From: Archilochus colubris
Taxonomy: Eukaryota; Chordata; Aves; Apodiformes; Trochilidae
Direction of reading: 5' to 3'
Length of the DNA stretch: 64,000 bases
Assembly: GCA_023079485.1 (NCBI GenBank)
Contig: CM041085.1
Location: forward strand, 28,505,121-28,569,120
The first letter of the stretch is position 1; every line of letters begins with the position of its first letter. The translations under genes and the position numbers were made by a program. Under the pieces are notes generated by a model, which saw only the letters and a list, made by a program, of their open reading frames with translations, did no database searches and was not told the origin of the DNA. This document shows positions 25,701-37,891 of the stretch, piece after piece.

Positions 25701-28700
25701 CATAGAACTAGAACAGCAAGGTGCTGCTATGGTTTCCGGTTTTTAGAAGGACAAAAAAAAACAAACCCCAAAAAACAAACCTTCCAAGCGTTGATGTGGT
25801 ACATGCCCCAGGGCAGGACAGGCTGTGCTCTGGTTTAGGTTTGCCTGGGAAGGCTGGGGGTGTCTCTGCTGCACTGCAGTGACCGCTGCTGGCGTCAGCA
25901 GGAGCAGCAGCAGCACAGGCACAGCCTGGTGGGAAAGAGCCTCTTTATTCCTCACCGGGACAGAAGGAGTGGTTTAATAGTCTTGTAATGACCTGGATCT
26001 TTAAACAAGCATTTGTGCAGGAGCAGCTGTGGTGGTGCTGTTAGAGAGTGGCTTCACTTTGCCCAAAATGCTGTGATTTGTAATGTTCAGGGATCTGTCT
26101 AGTATGAGAATAAATTATCTATGGGACTGATAAAAATACATGTTGCTCTAAGCTTTGTGACTGTTTAAATTACCACACTTACTAACTCAGAGATGAAACA
26201 AGAGCAAACTGGAACGCTATTTTCTTGATGAGTTGTAATTGCTATAATTAATCTGTGACCATCATTCTGAAGCAGCATCACGACTGCTCAGCAGTTTGTG
26301 TTGTAGAAGGGAACTGAAGCCACAGTTCCTTACACTTTCTGAGACAACCTGTGTTTGCTGTATAAGTGAGTAGTTGTTAAAATCTATTCCAGACACTAGG
26401 GTGATGCGCCAGCTTTGGTGATACTAGAACTTTACTGAATCTTTGTGGTTTGTTGCTTCTTAAAACAGTTCTGTGACAGTACTTACTTCCAGCTCTTAAA
26501 TGTCTCTGTTGTTAAAGATAGTTCCCTGTAGCTTTACAATCTACTGCTTTTTTTAAAATGGCAGCATGAAAACCCAGGGGTGATATAGTAAGTAACTGAT
26601 CTTTACATCTCGGTAAGGGGTATAAAAGATTTTGTGCAGTCTCAGGATGAGTTGTTAATGTCCCCTGACTGCAGTTACTGTTGTTGTAATTTGAGGACAG
26701 GCTGGTAAGTAATAAACCACAATAAATTCCAGTCCGCTCCTATTCCTAAACTGAGAAGTGATGGACCAGTGGGGACTTGGGTTTGATAATCATAATTTTT
26801 CATTAATGTAAAAGAGAAATCTTTGTTTTCAGCACCTAGGTGATGGTGGTTATCTAGTTTTATATTGTACCTTTTGCAGAAAATAACCGTCAGTACTAAT
26901 CAGACTTTCAAATCGACTTTCAAATCTTGCTTCCTGCAGTCTCTTAGGAAAATGTTTAAAGTCAGTCTACCTTTGATTATTTTCACGTATACAAGCTCTG
27001 CCTGTATTAGCAAGTATCACTGACCAGCAGAGTGAAACAACTGGGGGCTGAGGACCTGAGATCTCTAGTCATTCCAGGGGACTTTTAAAATTCAGACTGA
27101 CTCTGGTCTTGCCCCATGTCTTGAATGACTGTTTGTAACTGGAGTATGTTGTATTTGCTCTTAGAATACTTCTTGAGTTTTCTGCTGCCCTAAAGAAACC
27201 CAGCTCATGCATTCTGAGACTGATTAACAGTACACAAACTCGTTTCCAGTAAGCACACATAACTGGGAGATGTAGCACTCCTGATCTGAACCTTGGGCTC
27301 ATCCAGAAACACCCACAGCCTTTCTCTCTGAGGCATTTCACAAAACAGGATGTCTGGCTTCAAGCAAAATGGCAACTTTTAAACAAGTATATATATTTGC
27401 TATTTAACAACTTCTGTGTCATGGCATTATCTTACAGGCTTTCAGCCTCATAAAGCTGTAGCTGCCCATTCCTGGTGTGGTGGGCTGACAGTTCTCTGAT
27501 GCAAAACACTGAGGTATTGAAGTAATTTTGTAGAAAAACAATAGGTTTGGCCAATTTATGATTTAATTCTTTTTAAAGTTGAATAGTAGTTAAAACATTT
27601 TATCTCAGCATTCTCCATACGAAATGCTCAATGAAGTTTTACATTTTTAATTGAAGAATGGTGTTTCACTCAGTAAAAAGATTTAAAAGTAAAAAATTCA
27701 AAATTATCTTTTACGATAATAAACTGTTTTAAGGTTTTTTTAAACTGTTTTTACAGTTGACCTAACCAAGTATTTTCAGGAAAAGTTTCCAAAAATTGAA
27801 CCTTTTTTGGTTTCATTTACCTATTCTACTGGTGTTATGATCCGCCACACCTTTTTGTTGCTTAGAACAATGTTAAGTTTCACAGTTTGCTAGAGCTTAT
27901 GGTTGAGCTGTAAACCCTTATTTTAAATATGCAGGTTTCTGTTTTTAATTAAACTTGCAGCTATAGAATACCTGACAGGTATTGAAACACACTTATGAAA
28001 GCCTATTTTTTATTTAAACAATTAGCTATTATGAGCCTTCTTTTAAAAGCAGAACAATACCCTCAACCCTTGTAGACTGAAGCATGCAACATTTAACAAA
28101 CAAGATAAATTATGCTTTAAGAGCCCTTTTGATCTCCATGCCCTCAGTAAATTAGGTTTTATTTCCTTAGAAATAAAAGCATTCTTTCTCCCACAGGAAA
28201 CAGGCCAGGATGACTCATATGTAGGTTTGTGAGATTCTGATTATTGCTTCCACATCTGTTCCATGGAAAGCTGGGAAAACAGTGAGAGGAATTGCCTAGT
28301 AATTTGTGACTAATATGGTTATAAAATATTAGTTTATCATTTTTATAGTGACTCCTAATGAAATACCCTGTTTTTCATTGATCTTAACCTTTAAAATATT
28401 AACACTCTGAAACAACTGCACAGCTGTGAAGAGATATCTAAAACAATTAAAAGCAGCACAGAGAATATATACTTGCCATGGTTTTGCTGGTAAGGACATT
28501 TTCTAGGCGGGCTGCTTTTCTCTAGAGGAAACCTAACATCTAAGTCACCATTTTAAGCATAAAAATAACATTCCCCTGCTTATTTTGGGAGATATTTGAT
28601 CTATAATTTTGTGAGAATAAAGTCATAAATACAGTATAAATAGAAAAGAGTACTGGCTTTAAGGTTTAATTAATATAAAAGATAAAATGAGAACATGGAG

Positions 28701-31700
28701 ACACAGTCTTAAAATATTACCGGTTTGGGCACCTTTAAACAGTACAGAGATCTCAACACAGTACAGGCATACTGCAGTGGCTGAAAATTTTTATGCTATT
28801 TGGTAGTGAACAAATGTTGCTATAAAAGCAGTTTATCTCACCCAATAATCCCAGAGTCTTTCCTAGATTTTTGTTATTAGGTTTACATTTTAGTTGTATT
28901 TAATTATCACCTAAGTATTAATGGAGTTTCTATTCCTTATCATGCTTATATTTGATTGCATAATAAAAACATGTGTTTTCTTTGCTATTTCATGATCATA
29001 TATTTCAATATAAATCAAATCTGCCCAATTTTTTCATGTTCCTTTATTTCCTCAATACTTATTTAAATTCAAGCTCTTAAAAAGGAGATGGAGTCCAAGT
29101 TGGCACTTCTTCCTCCTGTTTATAGAGCATTTTCCTGTACTGCTTATATTGCTTATATTAATTGAATGTGGAGAAGACTTGCCCCCGCACGTATGTACTT
29201 CTAGTATTTTAACCAATAATTAAAGAAAAAAAAGTAATCTATGAACTTCACCTTCTAATTGATAAGGCAGAAAGCTTATTCAAGGAATAAGATCATAGTT
29301 TTCCTACTGGAAAGCTGCTACATCTGCTTTATGAATATGACAGCTGTAAGTTATTTCAAGAATATGGGAAGGCTGTAACTGTAGCTGTCTTGAGGAATTA
29401 CTCTGATGTGTCTTGGAAGAGGCTTCTAGCTGTTGGCTGCTGCCAACCTGTTAAAAAGCTGGAAAGAAGAAAACAGTGTTCAGCCTCTGGTCTGAACTTG
29501 ACTCTGTGGAATGGTTCCACATCACCCTGGAGTGGATGAGTGAGAGGATTGCTCCACTGCCTGTCTGCACATAAGTGTGAACTCCATGTGTACAACAACT
29601 AGCATCCCAGTAACACTTACCTGACAGGTGTGAGTTACTCATGGTACATCTTACTCACACGGGATCTTCCTGTGCATTGTTAAGTGTGATAGTCTGGCCC
29701 TGCTTGTCTTACCCTTCCCTTCTCCAAGACCCCAGCTGCTCTGCTTGCCTGGAGGCATCGTCCCTGCCATCCCTGGCCCCGGGGGTCACACAGGCTCTGG
29801 CAGGTTTTCTCTGTGGAATTCAGCCCTGGTCATGACATCAAAGCTTATGCATCACTGAAGAGTTTGGGTTTTACGCTGGCTCTTTTCCCAGCTATGGATC
29901 TCGCTTGTGGATGATACACGTTCTGAATTCCTGGATATGCAGAGGAAGAAAATTACTCAGGCTGCCTTTTTCAGGAACTGCATGCTTGCAGATAATTCAT
30001 GTTCTTACTGTGATTCAGAAATACAAATTACAACACAGAAGAGCATACGGAGTTGTGGGACTCACATCCTGAGATTTTGCATCCACTAACCAACTATTTT
30101 TATGCATTTAGATACATAACTATTTTAAATTTCAAGTTACATTAATATGAATTTTTCAGATTTTCCAGGCTGACTAAGGCAATGACTGATACATGATAAT
30201 AGACCAATTATCTGTATGTCCTTTCCAGGCTCCAAGATTTGAAAGTAAGATTCTGCAGAAATAAATGGCATGTTCTTCAGTGATTTCAAAAGTATTTCAC
30301 TCCATTTTTCTGCATTGCAACAAGATGAAATATTCCAAACTTTGTACCATTACTTGTATTTTGAACCTCGATGCAGCATCACTGAAATCAGTGAGAATAG
30401 GCTTGGGAATGAGACACTGACTTAATCTACTTCGAGATACCACATTCTACAAGAACTTAAGTCCCTGACATTTTATATCAAAAAGATCCACAAGAAATGT
30501 ATAAAATTTTGAAAGATACTCCTGTATCTCTGAACCTAAGCAAGTTGGGGTTTTTTCCAGATTGTGGTTTACAAAATCACTGTCTTGGTGTATATATATG
30601 ATTAATAGCTCTATTTTCCATTGATCATAATTACCTAATCACTTTTTTTTTTTTTTTTTTTTTTTTTGTAGTATTCAAAGTAATATAGCCTTAAACCAGA
30701 ACAGACTTGTTCTCTTTAGGCTTTTCTACTATAATAGCTTCTTCTTCCTTTTATGACAGATGTATAAAAAGATACTTTCAGGCTACCAGTTAACAATTCC
30801 ACTTTTGGGAGCTAAGTGACATTCACACAGAAATTAAACCAGACAAGAGTGGGGCTAGTAAAAGATGTATGTGCTATGCATTCTCTTACGAATCAGTAAC
30901 ATGGTTGCTGCACACTTGGAAAAGTAATGAGGAAAGTATTACATGTATTTTATCTCTTCATGTGACACAGTCATTGGAAAAGAGACAGCCTGACCCTTGT
31001 GACTTGACAGCTATCAGTAGTTCACCAGTAATTTGAGACAGAATATGCAATAGCTGTGGGAAGCTACTACATACATATATTGGTTTGGGAACTTTGCTTT
31101 GTTCTGAACCTTGATGATCTTCTACCCATCTCCCTGTAAATTTTATTTTGGTTATTTTCATGGGTTTTTTTCTTTTAAACAGCACAGGATATGTTTTACA
31201 CAATTACCCAAGATTTATAGGGATAGGTTTTTTGAAAAATATGTCTATGTGTTTAATTTTAGGCATTGTAAACGGCCCTCTGATTTCAAAAAGAAATCAG
31301 GTTAAGGATGTGTGTAAGTCTTCATGGGACAGGGGTTAATATGAGCTCTTGGCTTCTCCAGGTGACTTAACAATGTTCTGCAGCTTCAGTTCTCTATGCA
31401 AGCCTGAAACAGGAGAATCTCTATCGACCCTCCAAGGGCCACTTTTGTAGATCTGTAGTTCTGAATAATCTGAACATTCATAATGCCTTTGCCAGTGAAG
31501 CATAACATCTAAGAATATGAACCAGAGCTCAATTTCCCATGCTTGTTTTAGAGGTCAGCATGCAAAGTGGCACAGGGTGACACGCAGCGAGTGCCCCCTT
31601 TTACACTGAGAGCTTGAAGAATCACCTCCAGCTGCAGACTGCCTGCCCTGCTCTCCATAAGTGCTCTGTGAGGGCTCAGCACCTGCTGTTTTCTACAAAT

Positions 31701-34700
31701 AAATTTCTGAATGCAGACCTCAGTAATCATTTGCTAACAAGGGCAACAGCAATCATTCGAAGATCTGGGAAAAGGTGGTGAGAACAATGCTCTCTGATGC
31801 TCTTAAATTCAGGGCAGCCCATCTTACCCTCATGCTTTGTGAAATACAAGGTGCCTGAGGAGAACACAAGATGAGTACACACTGTATTCTGGTGCTCGTC
31901 AATATTTCAGTTCAGGGCATCTAACCTCATTTCACTTGGAAGCTAATGTAAGGAGTTCTTGCCAGCACGAGTACTTAAATAGGAATCTAATAATAATTCC
32001 TAGAATCTAGGTTGGCCTATTACAAATGTCAGACAGTAAAGTGAAAATTTCTTTGTAAAACTTTCATTCTAGGATTCAAACAGACTCTTTTAGCCCCTCT
32101 TCCATTCATTTTAATATGAGCAGCTACGTAAGTGCTCTCAGTAATAGTGTTATCCCAATTTTTGTGTGACATTCTGTCAACGATGTACATTAAAAAGAGA
32201 TTATTAAATGGAAGATGCTTTTAGGTCCCCATATTTTTGCTACCTGAGGCAGGATCATTAGGTTAAGAGAAGAAAATAGCAGTGATCTGTAGCTATTACA
32301 GATTATTTAATGCAGTAAGGTAGATGATACCCTTTAAAAAGAAGCCTGACAGAGGTGGAACAGTTACTGTAATTTATTTGGCAGAAAAAACCCAGCGTCA
32401 AGCTTTGCAGTATCTGTGATTAAAAAAAAAGTAAAATTCATTTGAGTGAAATTCACTTCAGAGAGTTGCCTTCAGGAACAGAGCATGCTGGAATGTTAAA
32501 TCAAGAAATGGTATTACAAATCATTCATGTACCACTAGATTCAGAAGCAGCAGTGGAGAGAGTGGCCTGTGATACTGAAGGCAGCAGAAAGAGGTAAAAT
32601 ACATTCAGCTTTTAGTGCTCAGTTTACTGCATTATTAATTGAAGTCATTATCACAATTGAACCAAGTACCCCAGTGTCAGTGTAGCTGACAATAATAAAG
32701 AGGCAGCCCTATCAGTGAATTATTTGAAAACATTCCAGTACTTAGTACATAGCACATTAGCTTTCATAATTAAATTAATGCCTTTTGATTTGAGACCACT
32801 GGTGTGGGTATTGTGGAATCTGGAGGAAAAAAGAGATTTCCAGGGAGGGAGAGAGAAGAAACCTCCTGAGTTGCATGTCTACTAAAAGAAAAGGCAAGAC
32901 ATAAAAGAAAAGGCAAGGCAAGACATAGATTCTCCTAAAAAGAAAAGGCAAGACATAAATTCCTAATTGCAGCATCTCCCTCCTTAAGAAGTGTGCAGGT
33001 AAAGACAAGGTCCCTATTCTTGCATGTAAAGTATGCAGTATTAATGGAACATAAATCTAGATTCATCATCTCAGAAGGAGCTCACCACAGTGCAGGAGCT
33101 GGTGAGCCCAAGTTGTTGAACAATAGCTGATTTATCTGTTATGTGAACCAATTTTACCTTCGCTACAAGGATCCTCTTAAGTTGTACTGGAGCTGGTATG
33201 ACAGTGCCACTGAAATGAAAGCAAGAACATCCCTGAGGCCAGGGGGGATTTACTTTAGAGGCCAAATTTAGTCCTAAATATATAAATGTATCATACAGAG
33301 TTCAGCCAGTCAAGCGTCCAGGATATTCAGCTGACAGTCCCTGACTAGAAGAAGTTGCAGCCTAAAATTTGATACTGAAAAGGCTCATAAGCCTTTTGAC
33401 ACTGGGAGAATGGGACAGGAAATTAGGGATACAATTTCCATGGTTATTTATGTGTGTATAAACCGGTTCCATTACACCAGAGAATAGTTGCTTTTCAAAG
33501 TCTTCTCCATGATTTTTGGCACTATGACAAGTGGCTTTAGAGGAGCTCTTGGGTACAAGGAGGGCAGTGGTTAGGATTTGGAAGTACTTTCAGGATATCA
33601 GCAAGTACAAACATGGAAACGGAGGAAAAATGCAGGAACTGATGTTATTAGTGGAATTGAAGGGAGAAGGGATATACCTTACAAGACCAGATCAAAGCCC
33701 TAAAGAAATAGTGTACTACATTTTATTTCTGGGAGGAGAGGGAGATGTAAAATAGAAGTCTGTGGCTAGTACTACTAATTATGTTGCTTAATGTATTATT
33801 AAATGAGAACTCAAGAACTGTTGTGTGAAGAAATAATAGGGTACAGTGTTTTTTAAGCTGTATAGAAATGAAAACTTCTAGCTGTGACATTTGTATTGTG
33901 AGGAAACTGGCCTCATTTAGACATCCTGTGTAGACACTAAGTGTTGGTGAGGCCCATGCCAGTCACTGTAGAACGTGTCCTTCTCCAATAGCTGAGAACC
34001 TAAAGCATATCATTGAGAAGACAACTCACAGTGCTGATCAGCATGGCATTATGGTTTATTTATGGTTCATTTAAATAGCTCGCTGTCCAGGAGTCACTAA
34101 GGAAGAAAGTCTGTGGAAAACTATAAAACATGGTCAGAGTTGTGAATTGCAATGAAAACCTGTTCTTGTGCAGAGGGAGCTTGTGGAAAAGGGAATAGAT
34201 TCTAGCAAGAGAAGAAGTGGTAAATGAGACATCAAGTCTGGCATCAGTTGAGAAGTTGTTTTACAAATAAGCGTCAAAATCTGAGAAGGGAATGATGAGG
34301 AAATTTCTTAGGGAGTCTTAGAAGCAAAAGAAAGATGTTGAGTATTTGAGATTTGGTCCATGTATTATGGTAAAATTGCTTTTCCAGGAAATGAGTTGCT
34401 TTTATCTGCAGAACATAAGTAAATGTTCTAAGGAGAGAAAAATCTGAATATTCTTAAATCTGCATCTGTTAGCAGTGTTTATTGCTTTCTAAATCCATTT
34501 TTTCTTTCAGAACGGAGCTTTAATGGTTTATTTCCCAGACAAGACTGCTTTTTGCATATGAGGGTTAGGGTTTGGTGTGTTAGTAGTAGTAAGGAAGGTG
34601 TAAGTGATGAGGAAGCACTGCTGTTTAGTGAGTGGCTCCCTCACTCATCATCCTCTTTTTGAAGGCTTTATATAATTGATTTTAGCTCACCTTTTGTTTT

Positions 34701-36856
34701 GTGTGTCTTCAGTGGAGTAACAGAGATGTCTCGTAGGCCCTTTTAAGTGTGTCATTTGAGTTTGATACTAAAAGAAATGTAGAAGTAAAAAACTGATCAT
34801 CAGCTGCTATGAAATGTTTCATTTCTACTTACACCAACTGAGCTTACAGCAGTTGATATCCCGTTAAGATCTGACTGTTTCTGTGTTACCAAACACACCC
34901 CCAAGTAATACTCTGGGTGAAATGAAAGAGTTGGTTCACTCTTTGGGAAGTAAAAACTATTTAATAAATTGAATACTTTCTGCACATCAGAGAACTGAGG
35001 TAATTTAATTGCAGAGGACGGGAAACAACAGCTAAGGCAAAGCTCCTAAAGCATTTCCTACAGCAAATACTTGTATTTAATTGTCAGGAATTGTGTAATG
35101 TAATTTGGGCTGTTCTCTCACGTCAGCTCTGATAGCGGTGTTTATTATTCTTGGAAATCCTAGCTGTCTATGAGACCTTTTCAGTTTTAAATAAGAAGCA
35201 AAAATATTAGCTTAGGAACAATTCTGGATGATTGCCAAGATTTTTAAAAAAACAGATCGAGCAATTAATCAAAACAGCTATCTGATTAGAATATAGAAAG
35301 CAGACAGTGAATTAGTTTTTATGTGAGAACACAATCAGGACAAAACAAAGGATAATTTGGTTCTGGATTTTTTCTTCTACTTCATATAACACATATTTTT
35401 GTTTCATTAGCAGTACCCAGGCATTTTTACACACTTGAGATCTAAAATGCTTTCATCCATCATAGTTAGTTATTGTCTTAGTAAAGAATTGGCAATTTCT
35501 TTGTAAATTGTTTCATTCTTTGTATCAGCTGAAACTTGAGTAATAGCATTGCAACATTTCTATAAAGAAGTACTGGTTGTCAGAATCACTCATGGGCAGC
35601 AGCACTTGAACAGAAAATGGCCCAGAGGTATTTGTAAAAAGAACTGATGACCCACAACACTCTAAGTATAGGCACAGAAAATGTGGCTGTTTAGAATATC
35701 TAGATTTCCTAGAACCTCTCTGTGGAACATACTGCCTGAGACAGCATTTGGTCTTCGAGAGGTCATTGCATTCAGTGCTTCAATACCACATCCTGTCTTC
35801 TCTGTGTGAATGTCATAGATTCTGTACAGCTTCCTAAAAATAGCAGCCCAAAACTTCCCCTGTACATCCTGCTGTGTCTGTGAAAGGATTTTCACTTATT
35901 TGATTTTCCATGTCTATCCCTTAAAATATATATAAATATAATAAATATAAAAATATGTAAGAATATAGGTAAAGAGCTTGGAAAAAAAGAAACCCTCTAA
36001 ATCTAAATATTATCTTCAACAGAAGTTATTTTTAAATAAATTAGATTTCCATTCTGGCCTGTCAGAACTACTGATCAGACATTGGTGATAAAATGTTTAT
36101 CATAAATACAGATTTGGCAATTGGCATTAATATACTGATATACAGAATATGAAACTGGCAGATTTTCTCTTTCACAGCATTTTAATGTAACAACAGTGAA
36201 AGAAAGCTTGGTCCTACATATCATTATGAATCTTGCTTTCCTTCCGACTGATGTATCCATTTGAATGAGACTTAGTTTCACCTGTATCCATATGGGATAA
36301 ACCTAAATTGTCAGAGCTGGCTAGTATTTTTCCTTTAATACTTGTTTTAAAATCCTTGAACAGACCTTTTGGGCCTTTAATCCATTACAAGCCTATTAAA
36401 AAGCACTAAAGTCAAATTACGGGCAGAAACCCCCCCATTTTAAGCATGTATGTGTGTATATAGTTCATATAACACTAGTGAATCATTCAGGCAAATGGTT
36501 CTAATTAGATGCCCTGGTGTTGTGCTTTAGAAGGTGGTACTTTTGTGGGTCCCTTCATACTTTCTTTCACTTTGTTAATCAAACTAACATAATCAGAGGG
36601 AAAGTCTTGATTTTCTGTTATTTTTTAAGTATTTTTACCCCTTCTTTATCTTTCACACAGCTTATTTTGCTGGATAAGCCTGGGGTTACTGGTGCTACTT
36701 TATTTGCTCCTTATTTATTAATGGTTAACTGATTTAAATTTTTATTCTCTGTTATAGATGAAAGAATTCCGAACTAAAATGCAGTCAATGTTTCCAGCAA
36801 TTCCTAAAAGTACTGAGTCCACTGTTGAATGGGAAGACTTACTTAAATCCAAGTGA
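13661..36856 (+). CDS. TMEM242: TMEM242, four coding exons, 154-aa mitochondrial membrane protein
   Basis: The coding sequence joins 13661-13787, 15621-15721, 21825-21962 and 36758-36856 (465 nt including TGA). All introns are GT..AG and all junctions keep frame. The product matches the TMEM242/C6orf35 (DUF1358) family. Residues 1-42 form a variable, Gly/Ala/Pro-rich leader ending in DKLFLIK. Hydrophobic segment 1 spans about 43-65 ([17 protein letters not shown]..). A Lys-rich loop with [10 protein letters not shown] covers 67-76. The invariant [20 protein letters not shown] covers 83-102, running into hydrophobic segment 2 (about 97-120). A polar tail ends in EWEDLLKSK. In human cells the protein is an inner-membrane factor that with TMEM70 helps assemble the ATP synthase c8 ring and contacts complex I assembly factors (published for human, inferred here). 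Human TMEM242 is 141 residues; the extra length is in the leader. No frameshift or missing conserved block is seen. Confidence 0.96.
13788..15620 (+). other. TMEM242: TMEM242 intron 1
   Basis: 1,833 bases. The first ~770 are the 3' half of the CpG island and include an ATTGG (reverse CCAAT) at 14113-14117 and a C-rich run near 14660-14680. The remainder is AT-rich. The acceptor side has T-rich stretches ending ttcttggcag. No embedded gene or transposon was recognised. Confidence 0.85.
15621..15721 (+). CDS. TMEM242: TMEM242 coding exon 2 (residues 43-76)
   Basis: Preceded by the acceptor ttcttggcag and followed by the donor gtttga. It encodes the first hydrophobic segment, with a glycine-spaced pattern (G43, G44, G48, G54, G58, G60), and then the basic loop [10 protein letters not shown]. 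It ends exactly on a codon boundary. A glycine-rich helix of this type suits close helix packing, consistent with work on the c-ring (inference). Confidence 0.95.
16583..16968 (+). repeat. CR1 LINE 3' portion (about 385 bases)
   Basis: Follows the avian CR1 3' region in order: a 'ggggttgtgtagccaggag' start, the 'ggtggtgagacactggcaca' block, 'gttggatggggccttgagca', 'ggtgtccctgcccatgcagg', and a tail of tandem 'ttctatgattctatga'. It is inserted in the same orientation as TMEM242 within intron 2. The repeated octamer at the end is the CR1 3' signature and fixes the right boundary. Confidence 0.95.
17483..17858. repeat. Left arm of inverted duplication in intron 2
   Basis: This 376-base stretch is repeated as its reverse complement at 20647-21419. 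By eye, 17525-17858 against 20647-20981 differs at about 8 substitutions plus two small length changes (near 17680 and 17791), roughly 97% identity. The outer 42 bases (17483-17524) match 21377-21419 in the same inverted sense. The left arm is contiguous where the right arm is interrupted. It does not resemble CR1 or any repeat I recognise, and carries no open frame worth calling. Confidence 0.93.
18319..18408. repeat. A-rich simple repeat (CAAAA)n/(CAA)n
   Basis: Runs of A interspersed with C, including caaaacaaaacaaaac and caacaacaacaacaac motifs, grading into a short CA tract. It could be the tail of a retroposed sequence on the + strand, but the preceding ~250 bases match no element I know. 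It lies in the spacer between the inverted arms. Confidence 0.85.
18718..18846 (-). repeat. CR1 LINE 3' end
   Basis: Reverse-orientation CR1: 'aatcacaggatcatgggatg', 'ggaccttaaagatcatctag', 'ttccaacctccttgcatggg', and 'gaccaggttgttcaaagccc'. The copy stops at the 'acctggccttgaa' block, so only about 130 bases of the 3' end remain. It is inserted against the direction of TMEM242 transcription. Confidence 0.95.
19284..19310. repeat. (TA)n/(TG)n microsatellite
   Basis: An alternating AT run preceded by gcatg and followed by tgtgtgtatg. The AT portion is self-complementary. Simple and probably length-polymorphic. Confidence 0.85.
20647..21419. repeat. Right arm of inverted duplication, interrupted
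   Basis: Two blocks, 20647-20981 and 21377-21419, are the reverse complement of the left arm 17525-17858 and 17483-17524. They are separated by about 395 bases (20982-21376) absent from the left arm. The gap begins with an A run after gaag and ends in aaag, giving a 3-base AAG shared at the two edges. That fits a microhomology deletion from the left copy at least as well as an insertion into the right copy. The arm ends about 400 bases before exon 3. Confidence 0.92.
21825..21962 (+). CDS. TMEM242: TMEM242 coding exon 3 (residues 77-122)
   Basis: The acceptor ggttctag and consensus-like donor GTGAGT bound 46 whole codons. It encodes the most conserved part of the family: [20 protein letters not shown] followed by [20 protein letters not shown], the second hydrophobic segment. 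Trp, Tyr and Cys residues at 98-105 are retained. Both splice phases are 0, so skipping this exon would keep frame but remove the second membrane segment. Confidence 0.97.
24815..24856. repeat. (TA)n(CA)n compound microsatellite
   Basis: TA dinucleotides pass through tacatatacg into cacacacacacatata. Simple sequence in intron 3. Confidence 0.85.
25005..25597 (-). repeat. CR1 LINE with ORF2 C-terminal remnant
   Basis: The reverse-orientation CR1 tail 'aatcatagaatcatagactg' and 'ttggaaaggacctcaaggac' starts the copy. Further right, the minus strand still encodes pieces of the end of the CR1 reverse transcriptase (LEWVQRRA, then HLPYEERLR, near 25378-25470). It shares a distinctive block around 25068-25180 ('cctttctaatattattgttt', 'gatgtctcagcaccctgtca') with the copy at 38613-39285, so both belong to one subfamily. 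It is inactive: 5' truncated and frame-broken. Confidence 0.95.
30643..30667. repeat. T homopolymer tract (25 bases)
   Basis: A pure T run in intron 3. As with the tract at 1455, no retroposed body was recognised on its right, so it is listed as simple sequence. Length is likely variable between individuals and reads. Confidence 0.85.
32884..32956. repeat. Three-copy minisatellite, unit about 19-24 bases
   Basis: The unit aaaagaaaaggcaagacat occurs at 32884-32902. It recurs at 32903-32926 with an internal extra 'ggcaa', and again at 32937-32956 after a 10-base spacer (agattctcct). The strand is purine-rich. Confidence 0.9.
35923..35958. repeat. A/T simple sequence
   Basis: An irregular run made of atat and aaat units (…tatataaatataataaatat…). 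Low complexity, about 800 bases before exon 4. Confidence 0.8.
36758..36856 (+). CDS. TMEM242: TMEM242 coding exon 4 (residues 123-154, stop TGA)
   Basis: The acceptor ctgttatag precedes ATG AAA GAA TTC, read as residues 123-126 (the ATG here is internal, not a start). It encodes the C-terminal tail: [15 protein letters not shown], then a Ser/Thr-rich linker, then EWEDLLKSK and TGA at 36854-36856. The tail is charged and would lie outside the membrane. Its match to the mammalian C-terminus confirms that the last exon has been found despite the 14.8-kb intron. Confidence 0.96.
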   Translation: MKEFRTKMQSMFPAIPKSTESTVEWEDLLKSK

Positions 36857-37560
36857 AAGGCTCAGAGCCATCTAGAGATGTCTCCTTCGGCAAGAACAGG
36901 AAGAAGTGTCCCATCTGCAAAACAGAGAAGAAAGCTCAGACTGAACATGCTACTGACTGAGTTCACTGACCCTGGGGGATGCCAATAACATCTAGCAGTA
37001 ATGGTATTAAAAGAAAAGAAAAGCAAACCAATTTATATTGTACTTTTCAGCATGCTTGGTATAGTTATTTGTGAGAAAATGAACCCTCTAAGGTAAGTTG
37101 TGCCCAACTGGAAAAAGTACTCTTTGTGAAAGCTTAAAGAAGAAATTGATAATCAGTAGTAAATATGAGGACAAAACCCCAATAAACTCTTATCCCATCC
37201 CATATTTTAAAAGGAATTTTAGGAAATTTCTCTAGGAAACAGAGAACAGTACTTCAGTGACATTTACATGTCCCATTAGGAATGTAAATATCAAGTCAAT
37301 TAGAACAGATCTGTTACTGAACTTCCAAGATAAAGCAGACAGTGCATTCTTCTAAATAAGTTTTTTAAATCTGCAACAGAGGGAGAATCTAAACAAAACT
37401 ATTTTTGTATGTGTAAAGGGAAAGCTTAAAACATCCTATACATAAGTACTAACCTACTGAGCTCTTCTATAGAGCAGAAAGAGATCTCTACAAAGTGCAG
37501 TTTTCTCTGCATAAAAGACTGCTGTATTTGTATAGCAATTTAAGTTGTAAGTGAAAAAGG

Positions 37561-37566
37561 AATAAA
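37561..37566 (+). promoter_or_regulatory. TMEM242: Possible proximal poly(A) signal
   Basis: AATAAA about 700 bases after the stop codon, followed within 40 bases by U/G-containing sequence (ttgtgaaactgtctg). It could give a shorter TMEM242 3' UTR. Confidence 0.45.
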
Positions 37567-37891
37567 ATTGTGAAACTGTCTGACACAAATATTTTCATGT
37601 AGGAAAGTGTATGGGCAGGGCTAGCTTTTTTTGTATATCAGTAGCTCCTGTGGCTCTTCTACCAGGAAAAGCAATGTGACATTTGCCACACTGCAGTAAT
37701 CTCTTGAAGTGTGGGTGTAAACCAGGAAGAATAATGTATTACTCAGACACTGAATCTGCAAAACTGTAGATCTGTAAAAATGCAGAATTAAAAAAAAAAA
37801 GTGCTATCAGTGAACAATCCTCTGTTGAATGCTCAATTTTCAGTTTTTTTTTTTTAATTGCACACAGCTCAATTAGTTAGTTGTCAGATTT

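Larger units (their letters stand above)
21963..36757 (+). other. TMEM242: TMEM242 intron 3
   Basis: 14,795 bases, mostly AT-rich unique sequence. Recognised contents: a (TA)n/(CA)n microsatellite (24815-24856), a CR1 copy of about 590 bases (25005-25597, -), a 25-base T tract (30643-30667), a three-copy minisatellite (32884-32956) and an A/T simple stretch (35923-35958). The acceptor tttattctctgttatag ends it. No internal exon was recognised; short open frames such as 25089-25636 are CR1 or chance. Confidence 0.85.

Noticed and set aside
30643..30667. T25 tract as the tail of a minus-strand processed pseudogene or SINE
   Set aside because: The adjoining sequence shows no recognisable gene or SINE body, no poly(A) signal and no clear target-site duplication.
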